The notes beneath the pieces are model-generated. The model made no database searches. It was not told where the DNA came from and saw nothing but the letters and a program-made list of their open reading frames with translations. Source: Roseiarcus sp963779095 (GTDB lineage: Bacteria; Pseudomonadota; Alphaproteobacteria; Rhizobiales; Beijerinckiaceae). From it: DNA of 64,000 nt. The translations under genes and the position numbers were made by a program. The DNA lies in NCBI GenBank assembly GCA_963779095.1, contig CAVZWU010000002.1, positions 1-64,000 of the forward strand. The letters run 5' to 3'. The first letter of the stretch is position 1, and every line of letters starts with the position of its first letter. This document shows, piece after piece, positions 1 through 9,050 of this stretch.

Positions 1-2
1 AC

Positions 3-635
3 GAAATCGCGAATGGCCGCTCGGCGAATGTCTACCTGCAGTTGATGGCGGACGCGGCCAATGACGGCTACTTTGTGCCCGAGCAGGTTTGGGACCGTCC
101 CGACATCGCCTGCTTTCACAGCCGGGCGACCGACGGGCAGCGCTGCTCCTCTCAACTGGGCTGAGGGCCAATATCTGCGTCTCGCCCAGTCGATCGACGC
201 CGGTTACAATCTCGACACGCCGTCCGTCGTTAAGGCGAAGTATCGCGGCGCAGGTCCAATCCTCGGCGCCGCCGGCAAGCGCATCGACGACGCCGGAGCG
301 AGCGCGGCAGCGGAGCCGTGACCCAGGTTCACCGCCTGTAACAAAGACCGCCGCGCAGAGTGTGGGCCTGGAACAGCGACAACGAGACACGCTCCGCGCG
401 CTGGACGAGAGTCTGGACGTCACTGGCGGCGCGACTGCCAGTGGAACGCCGCTCCAGCTTTGGGACTGCAACGGCACAGCCGCTCAGGAATGACGCTGGC
501 GACGAGCAGGACCAACTCGTGAACCCGCAGTCAGGCCGCTGCTTGAATGTCGCCGGTGGAAGCGTCGCCGACGGCGCGAGGCTCCAGATCTCAGACTGTG
601 ACGACGCGGCGGGTCAGGTTTGGGGGCTGCCCTGA
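3..635 (+). pseudogene. Remnant of glucoamylase (GH15) C-terminus followed by ricin-type lectin domain
   Basis: The first ~110 bases (frame 3) encode NDGYFVPEQVWDRPD. The reading then shifts to frame 1 for GRPTGSAAPLNWAEGQYLRLA. Both match the end of the catalytic domain of glycoside hydrolase family 15. After about residue 85 the similarity resumes in frame 2 (LDVTGGATASGTPLQLWDC) and again in frame 3 (GRCLNVAGGSVADGARLQISDC). These are the QxW-type repeats of a ricin B-like carbohydrate-binding trefoil, ending at a TGA at 633-635. At least three frame changes mean it cannot be translated whole. The gene begins upstream of the window. A secreted starch-degrading enzyme with a lectin tail is the likely ancestor; this is inferred from motif recognition only. 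Confidence 0.6.
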
Positions 636-880
636 GGTGGGCAGGTCTCGACTGAAAAACAACAGGTTCTTTTCCAATAGTCGCGCCGATCGCTCCCGTC
701 GGCGCTGTCACACGAACCTGAATTGGCGACGGCGAAGTCCGGAAGTCCAGCTGGGCTCATGCAGCCGTCGCAGCTCGAGGCCACGGCGTGGCGCCATGTT
801 AGCCATGAGTGTCGATTTCCGTCGAGAACTGACCCGGGATTTCCATTGAGAACTGACCCGGCTTGATGATGGTTTTGGGA

Positions 881-1705
881 TCAGGCGTTCGTCAAGTTTC
901 GAGGTTTCTCCTTTGCGGGTTTGGCGGCTTTCGCCGAGCTGTTCTTGAAGCGGAAGCTGTCGTTTCCGGTTTCGAGAATGTGGCAGCGGTGGGTGAGACG
1001 ATCGAGTAGAGCGGTCGTCATCTTCGGGTCGCCGAACACGGTTGCCCACTCGCCGAAGCTGAGATTGGTTGTGATGATGACGCTGGCACGCTCGTAGAGC
1101 TTGCTCAGCAGATGGAAGAGCAACGCCCCGCCGGAGGCGCTGAACGGCAGGTAGCCAAGCTCGTCGAGGATGACGAGATCGGAGTGAGTGAGCCGGGCGG
1201 CGATCTGTCCTGGCTTGCCCTGAAGCTTCTCTTGTTCGAGAGCGTTGACGAGTTCGACGGTGGAGAAGAAGCGGACGCGCTTGCGATGATGCTCGATCGC
1301 CTGGACGCCGATCGCGGTGGCGAGATGCGTCTTGCCCGTGCCGGGGCCGCCGACCAGGACGACATTGTGGGCGTCTTCCAGGAACTCGCAACGATGGAGT
1401 TGACGTGTGAGCGCCTCGTTGACCTCGCTGCTGGCGAAGTCGAAGCCGGCAAGGTCGCGATAGTTCGGAAAGCGGGCCGCTTTGAGCTGGTAGGCCGTCG
1501 ACCTTACCTCCCTGTCGGCTGTTTCCGCCTTCAAGAGCTGCGATAGGATGGGCAGCGCCGCCTCAAAGGCCGGAGAGCCTTGCTCGGTCAGCTCGCCGAC
1601 CGCCTGAGCCATGCCGTGCATTTTGAGGGTGCGCAGCATGATGACGACGGCGCCAGCGGCGGGATTATGACGCATGGCGCGCCTCCCGGGCTTGGCGCAG
1701 CGCAT
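881..1705 (-). CDS. istB: IstB-like ATP-binding helper of IS21 transposition
   Basis: This protein of about 274 aa has a Walker A motif GGPGTGKTHLA near residues 119-129 and a Walker B stretch LVILDELGYLPF near residue 195. That is the AAA+ fold of IstB, which partners with the IstA transposase in target selection. The first ATG lies inside the end of istA, a 41-nt overlap typical of IS21 translational coupling. A second ATG ten codons later (1675) is an equally good start and still overlaps. Length is normal for the family (~250-270 aa). No frame disruption is seen, so the element may be active. Confidence 0.9.
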   Translation of the reverse strand: MRCAKPGRRAMRHNPAAGAVVIMLRTLKMHGMAQAVGELTEQGSPAFEAALPILSQLLKAETADREVRSTAYQLKAARFPNYRDLAGFDFASSEVNEALTRQLHRCEFLEDAHNVVLVGGPGTGKTHLATAIGVQAIEHHRKRVRFFSTVELVNALEQEKLQGKPGQIAARLTHSDLVILDELGYLPFSASGGALLFHLLSKLYERASVIITTNLSFGEWATVFGDPKMTTALLDRLTHRCHILETGNDSFRFKNSSAKAAKPAKEKPRNLTNA

Positions 1706-3206
1706 CGTAGCGTTCGACGTTGGCCTGCGGCTCGGAGGTGAGCGTCAAAGCATTAGGCGGCTTCACGACGGGTGGGTCGATTGGCTTGCCGTCAATCAAC
1801 CGGTGCAGCAGGTTCAGAATGTGCGTCTTGGTCGGCACGCCGGCCTCCAGAGCCAGTTCGACGGCAGTGAGCACGGCCTGCTCGTCATGCTGGAGGACGA
1901 GAGCCAGAATCTCGACCATCTCGCGGTCGCCGCCCGGCGTCTTGAGCATGCGCTGTTGCAAGGCACGGAAGGCAGGCGGGAGTTCGGCGAACGGCGCGCC
2001 GTTGCGGAGTGCGCCCGGTTTGCGCTGAATGACCGCCAGATAGTGCCGCCAGTCGAAAACGGTGGTCGTGCTCTTGCGTTGGTGGGAGCGGGCAAAAACG
2101 CGGCGATGTTCGCAGACGACTTGTCCCTCGGCGGCGACAACGATGCGTTCGGGATAGACTCGTACGCTGACTGGACGATTGGCGAAGGAGGCCGGCACGC
2201 TATAGCGATTGCGGTCCAGATGGACCAGGCACGTCGGCGACACGCGCTTGGCGTATTCGACGAAGCCGTCGAACGGGCGCGAAGGCTGCATCAGATGCTG
2301 GACCTCTTCGGCCCAGGCGTCGGCAATCGCGCCAGGATGCGAGGCGTGCGGCGTCTGCTCCCACAGCTCCCTGCATCGCATCTCCAGCCAGTCGTTCAGC
2401 GCCGCCAGGGAGGGGAAGCTGGGCATGGGCTGCCAGAGCCGATGGCGGGCGTCCTGGACGTTCTTCTCGATCTGCCCCTTCTCCCAACCGGACGCCGGAT
2501 TGCAGAACTCCGCCTCGAACAGGAAGTGGCTGACCATGGCTGCGAACCGTGCGTTGACCTGGCGGTTCTTGCCGCGCCCGACTTTGTCGACCGCAGTGCG
2601 CATGTTGTCGTAGATGCCTCGCCGGGGAACGCCGCCCAGCACGCGGAAGGCGTGGTTATGGGCGTCGAACAGCATCTCGTGGGTCTGCTGCGGGTAGGCC
2701 CGGAGGAAGAAGGCGCGGCTGCAGGACAGTTTGAAGTGAGCGACCTGCAGCTTGGTTCGCTCGCCGGCAATGATCGCCCAATCTTCCGACCAGTCGAACT
2801 GGAACGCCTCGCCCGGCAAAAACGCCAGCGGCACGAACACGCCGCGGCCGCACGTCTTCTGTTCCTGTTGCCGAGCGGCCTTCCAGTCGCGAGCGAAGGC
2901 CGCCACGCGATTGTAGGAGCCGTCGTAACCGAGGGCGGCCAGATCGGCGTGCAATTGCTTGGTCGTCCGCTTCTGCTTGCGGGACTTCCCCGCCTCCTGC
3001 CGCAGCATATGCGACAGCTTGTCGGCGTAAGGGTCCAGCTTGCTCGGGCGGTCAGGGATGTTGAACCTCGGTTCAACGGTGTCCGAGCGCAGATATTTGC
3101 GGACTGTGTTCCTCGACAGCCCCGTGCGCCGCGATATCTCTCGGATCGAGAAATGGTCCCGGTAGTGCCAGCGTCGGATGACGCTCAGTAACTCCATGTC
3201 GATCAC
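1665..3206 (-). CDS. istA: IstA-like DDE transposase of IS21 family
   Basis: This is a 513-aa protein. An N-terminal helix-turn-helix (IREISRRTGLSRNTVRKYL, residues ~22-40) is followed by a DDE integrase-like core with D in FQFDWSED, D in YDNMRTAVDKV and E in the QIEKNVQDAR region. The C-terminal part matches the beta-barrel domain of IstA. It is upstream of and overlaps istB on the same strand. The second Met (codon 4) could also start translation. The full family length suggests a functional transposase. Confidence 0.9.
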   Translation of the reverse strand: MIDMELLSVIRRWHYRDHFSIREISRRTGLSRNTVRKYLRSDTVEPRFNIPDRPSKLDPYADKLSHMLRQEAGKSRKQKRTTKQLHADLAALGYDGSYNRVAAFARDWKAARQQEQKTCGRGVFVPLAFLPGEAFQFDWSEDWAIIAGERTKLQVAHFKLSCSRAFFLRAYPQQTHEMLFDAHNHAFRVLGGVPRRGIYDNMRTAVDKVGRGKNRQVNARFAAMVSHFLFEAEFCNPASGWEKGQIEKNVQDARHRLWQPMPSFPSLAALNDWLEMRCRELWEQTPHASHPGAIADAWAEEVQHLMQPSRPFDGFVEYAKRVSPTCLVHLDRNRYSVPASFANRPVSVRVYPERIVVAAEGQVVCEHRRVFARSHQRKSTTTVFDWRHYLAVIQRKPGALRNGAPFAELPPAFRALQQRMLKTPGGDREMVEILALVLQHDEQAVLTAVELALEAGVPTKTHILNLLHRLIDGKPIDPPVVKPPNALTLTSEPQANVERYDALRQAREARHAS

Positions 3207-3734
3207 TCCATCGTCCCCCGCCTAGGCCAAGGGGGAAGGGTTCGAACATGGGTCAGTTCTCGGTGGAAAAACCCGTGGCGCCCGGGTCAGCTCTCAGTGG
3301 AAATCAACACCTAACCATCAAGCCACTTGCGACGATTAGGGGAGCGGGCTTTCGTCAGGCCGTCGATACATAAGGCGCTTGCCTTTCGCGCCTTCCACGA
3401 TTTTCGCTGCGCGTGCCTTATCCTCGACGCCCCGCGCTGAGCGGTTTGAATATCGGAAGTCAAACTCGGCAAGATAGCGATGGAGGTGCTTCTCGCCGCA
3501 GTGCTGGTAGACGCCCTTCATGCCGCGCTTAAAGATTGAGTAGTAGCCCTCAATCGTGTTCGTGTTGATTTTAATGCCGGTTTGGCAGTCGGTATAGCCG
3601 TATTCGTCGCGGGAGTGATCAACAACGCCGTGGCCCGCAAAGTCGTCGCCGAAGTGGGCGTAGCGGTTCGCTTCATCGGTCATGACGTGACTCTCGGCCG
3701 CAGTGTTTTTAAGAACAATCGGAATGATCTGTTC

Positions 3735-4827
3735 CGTGCCTATCCGGTTAAGGCAGACACCCACCATATGTAGGGTGGACCCATTCTCCCGAATTAAAGC
3801 TGGGCATAGGTTGGCGCCTCGACGTCGCCCGCGATGCCGAGCAGCGAGCGGAAGGCGTTGAACGGGTAGAAGCGCCGGTTGAAGCGGAACGTGAATTCGT
3901 TGAGGTAAGCTTGTAGATGCTTGGCGCTCACGCCGTGGTGGATGCCGTTGAGCCAGGTCTTCAAATTGGAGAAGACGAGATGAATCATCGGCATGAACTG
4001 TTCGGCAATTTCGGGATCGCCGCTTTCGGCAATCGGATGATGGTCGTAGCCCCGCTTACGCAAGCTGACGTAGCCGCTCCAATCGTCGGTGACGATCAGC
4101 GAGGCTGGCATGACGGCGTTCTCGACAAAGCCGCACAAGGAATTGGCGCTGCGGTCGGCGACGATGGCCAATCGCACACGACCGGCATAGCGACCGTCCC
4201 TGCGCTTGTCTTGCGCCGTCCCCGGCTTGCGATGGCGAACCTCGACAGCGGCGGACACCAATGTTTTGTGGTGGATGCCTCGGCCATCGCCGCGCGTCCT
4301 TCCACCGACCCAGGTCTCATCGACCTCGACATGCTCTTTCGCCCGACCACCGATACGATCCTGGTCCGGCCGCACCATGCCGGCGCGCAGTTTGTGAAGG
4401 ATGCCAAACGCAGTTTCGTATCGTGTCAGCCCAAGTTGCCGCTGAAACTGAACCGCCGACATGCCCGGCGTCTGGCTGGCGACGAGATACGCGGCCCAGA
4501 ACCAGACGCTAAGCGGCGTATGACTGCGCTCCATGACCGTGCCGGCCAAGAGGCCGGTTTGGCGTCGACACGCGCGGCATTCCAGAACACCGGGTCGGGT
4601 TGCAATGCGGAAGGGTTCACCAATCACGCCGCAATGCGAGCAGACAAAACCGTCAGGCCAACGCGCGCGCCCAAGATAGACAGCACACGCCGCGTCATTA
4701 GGAAACAGCTTCTGAAATTCGGGGAGCGATTGGGGAAAAGCCAGATCGTCCCGCTGGTGAATGTCCAAAGCCGCCATAACTGCGGCTACTAGCCCTAGTG
4801 GGTGTCTGAGTCAACCGGATAGGCACG
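3735..4827 (-). mobile_element. IS1595-family element, copy 1 (1093 bp)
   Basis: The ends are CGTGCCTATCCGGTT and its inverse. The flanking 8-bp direct repeats ATCTGTTC lie at 3727-3734 and 4828-4835, the duplication length expected of IS1595. A near-identical copy lies at 56902-57994, and a third, inverted copy starts at 62489. This copy sits inside another IS1595-type transposase gene. Confidence 0.93.
3794..4777 (-). CDS. IS1595-family transposase (type B), copy 1
   Basis: This is a 327-aa DDE transposase. The N-terminal zinc ribbon (CSHCG, CRACRR) is followed by the catalytic block VEVDETWVGGRTRGDGRG. Next come TDDWSGY (second Asp) and a C-terminal SNLKTWLNGIHHGV region that carries the third catalytic position in ISXO2-like enzymes. 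It is identical in frame and length to the copy at 56961-57944, apart from at least one substitution (Asn versus Asp in DRSANSLCG), consistent with recent transposition. It is the only gene of its 1093-bp element. Confidence 0.93.
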   Translation of the reverse strand: MAALDIHQRDDLAFPQSLPEFQKLFPNDAACAVYLGRARWPDGFVCSHCGVIGEPFRIATRPGVLECRACRRQTGLLAGTVMERSHTPLSVWFWAAYLVASQTPGMSAVQFQRQLGLTRYETAFGILHKLRAGMVRPDQDRIGGRAKEHVEVDETWVGGRTRGDGRGIHHKTLVSAAVEVRHRKPGTAQDKRRDGRYAGRVRLAIVADRSANSLCGFVENAVMPASLIVTDDWSGYVSLRKRGYDHHPIAESGDPEIAEQFMPMIHLVFSNLKTWLNGIHHGVSAKHLQAYLNEFTFRFNRRFYPFNAFRSLLGIAGDVEAPTYAQL

Positions 4828-5462
4828 ATCTGTTCTTTGGTTACGTTCTCGACGTGGAAGCTACGTGCGCGTCCATTGCGCTCCACAAGGGTGAGAACCG
4901 CATTCTTGTGACCGAAACCGCGCTTGACCTCGTGCCCTTCCTTGCGACCGATAAAGGTCTCGTCAACCTCGACCACGCCACCACCGCCGCCCATGGGCCA
5001 CAATGCGCCGTCGCGCATTGCCTCGCGGATGCGATGTTCCATCAACCACGCGGTCTGATAGGCGACGCCCAGCATACGGTGCATCTGATGAGCGCTCATG
5101 CCCTTCTCTGACGAGGCCATGAGATGAATAGCCATCCACCATTTTGAGAGCGGAACCTTGGAACGCTCAAAGATGGTTCCGACCGTGACGGTGAACTGCT
5201 TCTTGCAATCGCCGCAGTAATACAAACCAGGACGTGCTGACTTGCCCTCAACCCGACCAATCTTGCCGGCGCAGCCGCAGTGCGGGCAGACCGGACCGTT
5301 CGGCCACATCAATGCTTCGATAGCCTCGCGAGCTACGTCGTTATCGGTGAAAGCTTTGGCTTGGATGTTGGCGGCGGACATGGGAGAAATCTCCACCCGC
5401 ATACTACACATAGCGTCACATTTGTCAACTAGATAATCGCCAACTAAAAGAAAGCAAAAAAA

Positions 5463-5494
5463 AGCAAAAGAAAGCTAATTTGCTTTCTTTTGCT
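5463..5494. terminator. Perfect 13-bp inverted repeat, possible bidirectional terminator
   Basis: AGCAAAAGAAAGC at 5463-5475 is repeated inverted at 5482-5494 with a 6-nt loop. It lies between the type A IS1595 transposase start and radC, which is transcribed toward it. The stem is A/T-rich and could terminate radC transcripts or be part of the IS end. Function is inferred from position only. Confidence 0.4.
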
Positions 5495-5579
5495 TGCGTC
5501 TGATTTGCCAAAAAAACTCGCGTTAAGGTTGTAACCACGCTCGGCCCCGGCCGCCATCAGGCTGGGCGCAGGCCCCAGG

Positions 5580-6383
5580 TCAGATCAGCCTCATGCCCCT
5601 CAGCGAGGCATGCCCGTCGCGCCCCACGATGATGTGATCATGGACAGCGACGCCCAGGCTCTTGGCGATCGCGATAATGTCCTGCGTCATCTTGATGTCC
5701 TGGGTCGATGGCGTCGGATCGCCAGAAGGGTGATTGTGGACCAGGATGACCGCGGTCGCCGAAAGCTCGAGCGCGCGGCGTATCACTTCGCGCGGGTAGA
5801 CCGGGGTGTGATCGACGGTGCCCGACCCCTGAACCTCGTCGGCGATGAGGCCGTTCTTCTTGTCGAGAAACAGGATCCGAAAGCGCTCGCGGCCTTCGAA
5901 CGCCATCGACGTCCGGCAATAGTCGATCACCGCGCTCCACGAGCCCATCGGGAGACGCTTCTTGACGGCGCCCTTGGCGAAGCGTTGCGCGGCGGCCTCG
6001 ACGATCTTGAACTCCGAGATGACGCCGGCGCTCATGCCCTCGATTTCAGCCAGCCGTTCGGGCGCGGCCGCGATCGCTTCGGCGAAGGAGCCGAAGCGCG
6101 CGATGACGGTCTTCGCCAGCGGCTTCACGTCGCGGCGCGGGATCGCGCGAAAAAGAATGAGTTCGAGGAGTTCGTAGTCGGCAAGCGCCCCTGCCCCGGC
6201 CTCCCTCAGGCGCGACCTAAGCCGCTCGCGATGTCCGTGATAGTGGGGCGTTTCGCTGTCGCCCCCCTCCGCCGCCGGGTCGCCAGGCAAGTGCGGCAGG
6301 CCTGCCGCAATGGGGGCCGCGCCGGCCTCATTCAGGTGGTTGCGCCGTCGGGCGGGGCGCTCTCTGCCAGCTTCCGAGGTCAT
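5580..6383 (-). CDS. radC: RadC-like JAB/MPN-domain protein
   Basis: This is a 267-aa protein. A helix-hairpin-helix-like N-terminal half (YELLELILFRAIPRRDVKPLA) is followed by the JAMM metal-binding motif HNHPSGDPTPSTQD near residues 214-227. This is the diagnostic signature of RadC-type putative metalloproteases, whose role in DNA metabolism is not settled. The start ATG at 6381-6383 overlaps the TGA of the upstream map gene, so the two are probably co-transcribed. A Pro/Arg-rich stretch of about 45 residues precedes the domain. No defect is seen. Confidence 0.92.
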   Translation of the reverse strand: MTSEAGRERPARRRNHLNEAGAAPIAAGLPHLPGDPAAEGGDSETPHYHGHRERLRSRLREAGAGALADYELLELILFRAIPRRDVKPLAKTVIARFGSFAEAIAAAPERLAEIEGMSAGVISEFKIVEAAAQRFAKGAVKKRLPMGSWSAVIDYCRTSMAFEGRERFRILFLDKKNGLIADEVQGSGTVDHTPVYPREVIRRALELSATAVILVHNHPSGDPTPSTQDIKMTQDIIAIAKSLGVAVHDHIIVGRDGHASLRGMRLI

Positions 6384-7217
6384 CCGATTGGCGCGCGATC
6401 AGCTCCGGTGGGCGAGAGGGTGAAGATCTCATAACCCGTCTCGGTCACGCCAACTGTATGCTCGAATTGCGCGGACAGGGACCGGTCCCGCGTCACCGCC
6501 GTCCAGCCGTCGGAGAGGATCTTCACCCCGTAACCGCCGAGGTTGATCATCGGCTCGACGGTGAAGAACATGCCGGGGCGGAGCGGAACGCCTTCCCCTT
6601 TTCGGCCAGCATGCAGGATGTTCGGCTCGTCGTGAAACAGCCGGCCGAGGCCATGGCCGCAAAAATCCCGCACGACCGAACAGCGCTCGCCCTCGGCATA
6701 GGTCTGAATGGCGTAACCAATGTCGCCCGTCGTCCCGCCGGGCCTGATCGCTTCGATGCCGCGCATCATCGCCTCGTAAGTGACGTCGATCAGCCGCTGC
6801 GCCCGGCGCGGGACCTCGCCAGCAACGAACATGCGGCTCGCGTCGCCATGCCATCCGTCGACGATCAGAGTCACGTCGATGTTGAGGATGTCGCCGTCGC
6901 GCAGCGGCTTCTCATCGGGAACGCCATGGCAGACGACGTGATTGATCGAGATGCAGACCGACTTGCGATAGCCGCGGTAGTTCAGCGGACGCCGGGTAGG
7001 CGCCATGGTCGCGCGCGAACTCGAACAGGAACCGGTCGAGACTCGCGGTTGTCGTCCCTGGCTTGACGAGCGGACCGATAAGGTCGAGCGCTTCGGCGGT
7101 CAGCGCGCCAGCCTTGCGCATCGCGGCGAAATCTTCCGGCCCATGCAGCCGGATCTGGCCGCTGCGGCGGCCAAGCCTCTCGTTTGCGAGCACGAATGTC
7201 GTCGATGTCCCCACCAA
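6380..7217 (-). pseudogene. map: Type I methionine aminopeptidase, one-base frameshift
   Basis: Residues encoded from 7217 to ~6990 (HGPEDFAAMRKAG...DHGAYPA) and from ~6990 to 6380 (LNYRGYRKSVCISINHVVCHG...) together form a full methionine aminopeptidase, which removes initiator Met from nascent proteins. The metal ligands are visible in NIDVT, GWHGDASR, HGLGRLFHDEP, FTVEP and EHTVGVT. The two parts are in different frames. One extra base in the stretch CCGGCGTCCGCTG near 6990 would explain it. Because map is normally essential, this is either a base-calling error or there is a second map elsewhere. The start codon is uncertain: no ATG is in place, and TTG/GTG candidates lie near 7214-7217. 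Confidence 0.85.
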
Positions 7218-7404
7218 AGCGGTCCTTGCCAGTTCCAGACTTCACACATATGCCCCGCCTCGCGAGGAAGACAAGGCGCCGATGTGCGGCTGGGCGAACT
7301 TCGCTCATTTCGGCGGCGGCGGACTTTCCCGGCGCCCGTGCTAGCGTCTGCGCTTTGCTGCGGCCGGCTCCCACTGTTGCGCCGCGCCCGGAGAGGATTT
7401 GGCC

Positions 7405-8157
7405 ATGAGCAAACCGACCACCGTAACAGCAGCCGTCCTGGTGATCGGCGACGAGATCCTGTCCGGGCGAACCAAGGACCGAAACCTCGGCTATATCGCT
7501 GAATATCTGGCGAAGATCGGCGTCGACGTTCGCGAGGCGCGAGTCGTTCCCGATGTCGAGGATGAAATCGTCGCGGCCATCAACGCGCTCCGGGCGCGCT
7601 ACGATTATGTGATCACGACCGGCGGCATCGGTCCGACCCACGACGACATCACCGCCGATTCGATCGGACGCGCCTTCGGCGTGCCCGTCGGCGAGGATCC
7701 GCGGGCGATCGCGATCATGCTTGAGCGCTACGTCCCGGCCGACCTCACTCCGGCGCGCCGCCGCATGGCGCGCATGCCCGAGGGGGCGGACCTTATCGAG
7801 AATCCGATCTCGCGGGCGCCAGGCTTTCGAATCGGCAATGTCTACGTGCTCGCCGGCGTGCCCGCGGTTATGCAGGCGATGCTCGACTTCGCCGTCAAAT
7901 CGATGCAGACCGGGGCGGTGATGCTGGTCGAGACCATCGTCGCGGGAAGCCTGCCGGAGGGCCGGTACGGCGAGCCTCTGGCAGCGCTCGCCGCCGCCCA
8001 TCCCAATGTGGCGATCGGCTCCTATCCGTCGTTCAAGGACGGGCGCTTCAACAACCAGATCGTGGTGCGCGGGAAGGACGAAGCGGCGGTCGCCGCGGCG
8101 CGGCGCGCCGTCGAGGCGATGGTCGCCGAGCTGTCCGGAGACGCCGTGGCCCGTTGA
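7405..8157 (+). CDS. CinA-like / MoCF-domain (molybdopterin-binding) protein
   Basis: This is a ~250-aa single-domain protein. It has the molybdopterin-binding signature VLVIGDEILSGRT near the start and TTGGIGPTHDDIT near residue 70, as in CinA N-terminal (COG1058) proteins. The C-terminal nicotinamide-deamidase domain of full CinA is absent, as is common for the short paralogue in alphaproteobacteria. I chose the ATG at 7405 because GGAGAGG sits 8 nt upstream; an in-frame TTG at 7399 is less likely. It is divergent from map and followed by gpt with a gap of about 110 bp. Confidence 0.85.
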   Translation: MSKPTTVTAAVLVIGDEILSGRTKDRNLGYIAEYLAKIGVDVREARVVPDVEDEIVAAINALRARYDYVITTGGIGPTHDDITADSIGRAFGVPVGEDPRAIAIMLERYVPADLTPARRRMARMPEGADLIENPISRAPGFRIGNVYVLAGVPAVMQAMLDFAVKSMQTGAVMLVETIVAGSLPEGRYGEPLAALAAAHPNVAIGSYPSFKDGRFNNQIVVRGKDEAAVAAARRAVEAMVAELSGDAVAR

Positions 8158-8269
8158 GCGCTCGGCGAGGCCGCATCGCAAAAGGTGTTGATTCCGAACG
8201 CTCGGCTGCTCGCCCAACGCCATCGCCCTTGCTAAGGAGAAGGCGATCTTTTGCGCCAAGGAGCCGCTG

Positions 8270-8770
8270 GTGACCGCCCCCCGCGAGAAGGCCTTTCCGG
8301 TTTCGTGGGACCAGTTCCATCGGGACGCCCGGGCGCTGGCCTGGCGGCTGGCCTCCGCCGGCCCGTTCAACGCCATCGTCGCCATCACGCGCGGCGGTCT
8401 TGTCCCGGCGGCGATCGTCGCGCGGGAGCTCGAGGTCCGGGTGATCGAGACGGTGAGCATCGCCTCCTATCACGACTATAAGACGCAAGGCGGCCTCAAG
8501 GTCCTCAAGGCGATCGCTCCTGAGGTCTCCAGTCTCGACGAGGGGGCGAAGATCCTCATTGTCGATGACCTGGTCGACACCGGCGCGACCGCCAAGCTCG
8601 TGCGCGAGATGCTGCCGAAAGCGCATTTCGCCACCGTCTACGCCAAGCCCTTGGGGCGGCCGCTGGTCGACACCTTCATCACCGAAGTCTCCCAGGACAC
8701 GTGGATCTATTTCCCTTGGGACATGGGCCTCACCTTCCAGCCGCCGATCGCGAACGACAAGAGCGCCTAA
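8270..8770 (+). CDS. gpt: Xanthine(-guanine) phosphoribosyltransferase
   Basis: This is a 166-aa type I phosphoribosyltransferase. The PRPP-binding motif ILIVDDLVDTGAT lies around residues 97-109, and TRGGLVPAAIVA near residue 40 forms the purine/pyrophosphate loop. The sequence IYFPWDMG close to the C-terminus is characteristic of Gpt. It converts xanthine or guanine to the nucleotide with PRPP. The start is a GTG at 8270 preceded by AAGGAG about 7 nt upstream. Its end lies 43 bp before the tRNA-Leu half that marks the left edge of the genomic island, so this is the last backbone gene before the island. Confidence 0.92.
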   Translation: MTAPREKAFPVSWDQFHRDARALAWRLASAGPFNAIVAITRGGLVPAAIVARELEVRVIETVSIASYHDYKTQGGLKVLKAIAPEVSSLDEGAKILIVDDLVDTGATAKLVREMLPKAHFATVYAKPLGRPLVDTFITEVSQDTWIYFPWDMGLTFQPPIANDKSA

Positions 8771-8813
8771 GGTTCATTTTCGCCGCGAAGTGTGAAACAA
8801 GCGCGCTGTCCAT

Positions 8814-8858
8814 GCGGACGTGGCGAAACCGGTAGACGCAAGGGACTTAAAAACCCTT
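8814..8858 (+). tRNA. 5' half of tRNA-Leu(UAA), truncated by island integration
   Basis: The acceptor 5' strand GCGGACG, the D arm and the anticodon loop CTTAAAA (anticodon TAA) are present. After the loop the sequence reads ACCCTTTT, which still pairs with AAGGG, but no variable arm, T arm or acceptor 3' strand follows. The matching native 3' half is at 44704-44761. Confidence 0.85.
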
Positions 8859-8860
8859 TT

Positions 8861-9050
8861 GTGCGCCCTGCTAGTAACTTTCTTTCTGGAGGGCTTTCCA
8901 TCTAGAAAACATGGACTTATTCCCCGGCGGTAGCCGGAAGGAGGGTTGGGGGAATCTGAAGCTAGGAGCCGCACAGGGAGCCAAGTGCTGGAACTGACTG
9001 AAGATTCGCTATCGCGCGACGAAGCGCGTTATGGCACTTATATGGGCAAT
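8861..9050 (+). ncRNA. Probable 5' fragment of a group II intron (domain I)
   Basis: The segment opens with GTGCGCCC, the usual 5' end of bacterial group II introns. It continues with elements seen in their domain I (GGCGGTAGCCGG, GAATCTGAAGC, ending TTATGGCAC). No reverse transcriptase and no domain V follow; it stops directly against the next tRNA gene. If the reading is correct, an intron landed in the variable arm of the first tRNA-Leu and was later cut. Assignment rests on sequence style only. Confidence 0.5.

Larger units (their letters stand above)
810..3309 (-). mobile_element. IS21-family insertion sequence (istA-istB), apparently complete
   Basis: The element begins TGTCGATTTCC at 810 and ends with the inverse of TGTTGATTTCC at 3309. 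Behind each tip lies a second internal repeat containing GAGAACTGACCC, the multiple-terminal-repeat design of IS21. Total length is 2500 bp and it encodes istA and istB in the usual order. I see no convincing target duplication (flanks TGAG and CCTA), so one side may have been rearranged after insertion. Confidence 0.85.
3336..5411 (-). pseudogene. IS1595-family transposase (type A), split by a nested IS1595 element
   Basis: The N-terminal portion (5411 down to ~4828) carries a zinc-ribbon with CPHCG and CGDCKK cysteine pairs and the DDE start VVEVDETFIGRKEG. The C-terminal portion (~3734 down to 3336) holds VMTDEANRY and NTNTIEGYYSIFKRGMKG, the second D and the E/N signature of ISXO2-like transposases. 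Removing the 1093-bp insert plus one 8-bp copy of its target duplication restores one open frame across the join (ENVTKEQIIPIVLKN), about 324 aa. The gene was therefore intact until a recent insertion. Its own element ends are not clearly visible; the IS21 element abuts its downstream side. Confidence 0.85.

Noticed and set aside
1674..3191. A 505-codon open frame on the plus strand opposite istA
   Set aside because: It is the mirror of the IstA gene in high-GC sequence, with no ribosome-binding site or domain.
6982..8460. A 492-codon open frame on the minus strand over map, cinA and gpt
   Set aside because: It is antisense to recognised genes and contains no domain; long antisense frames are normal in high-GC DNA.
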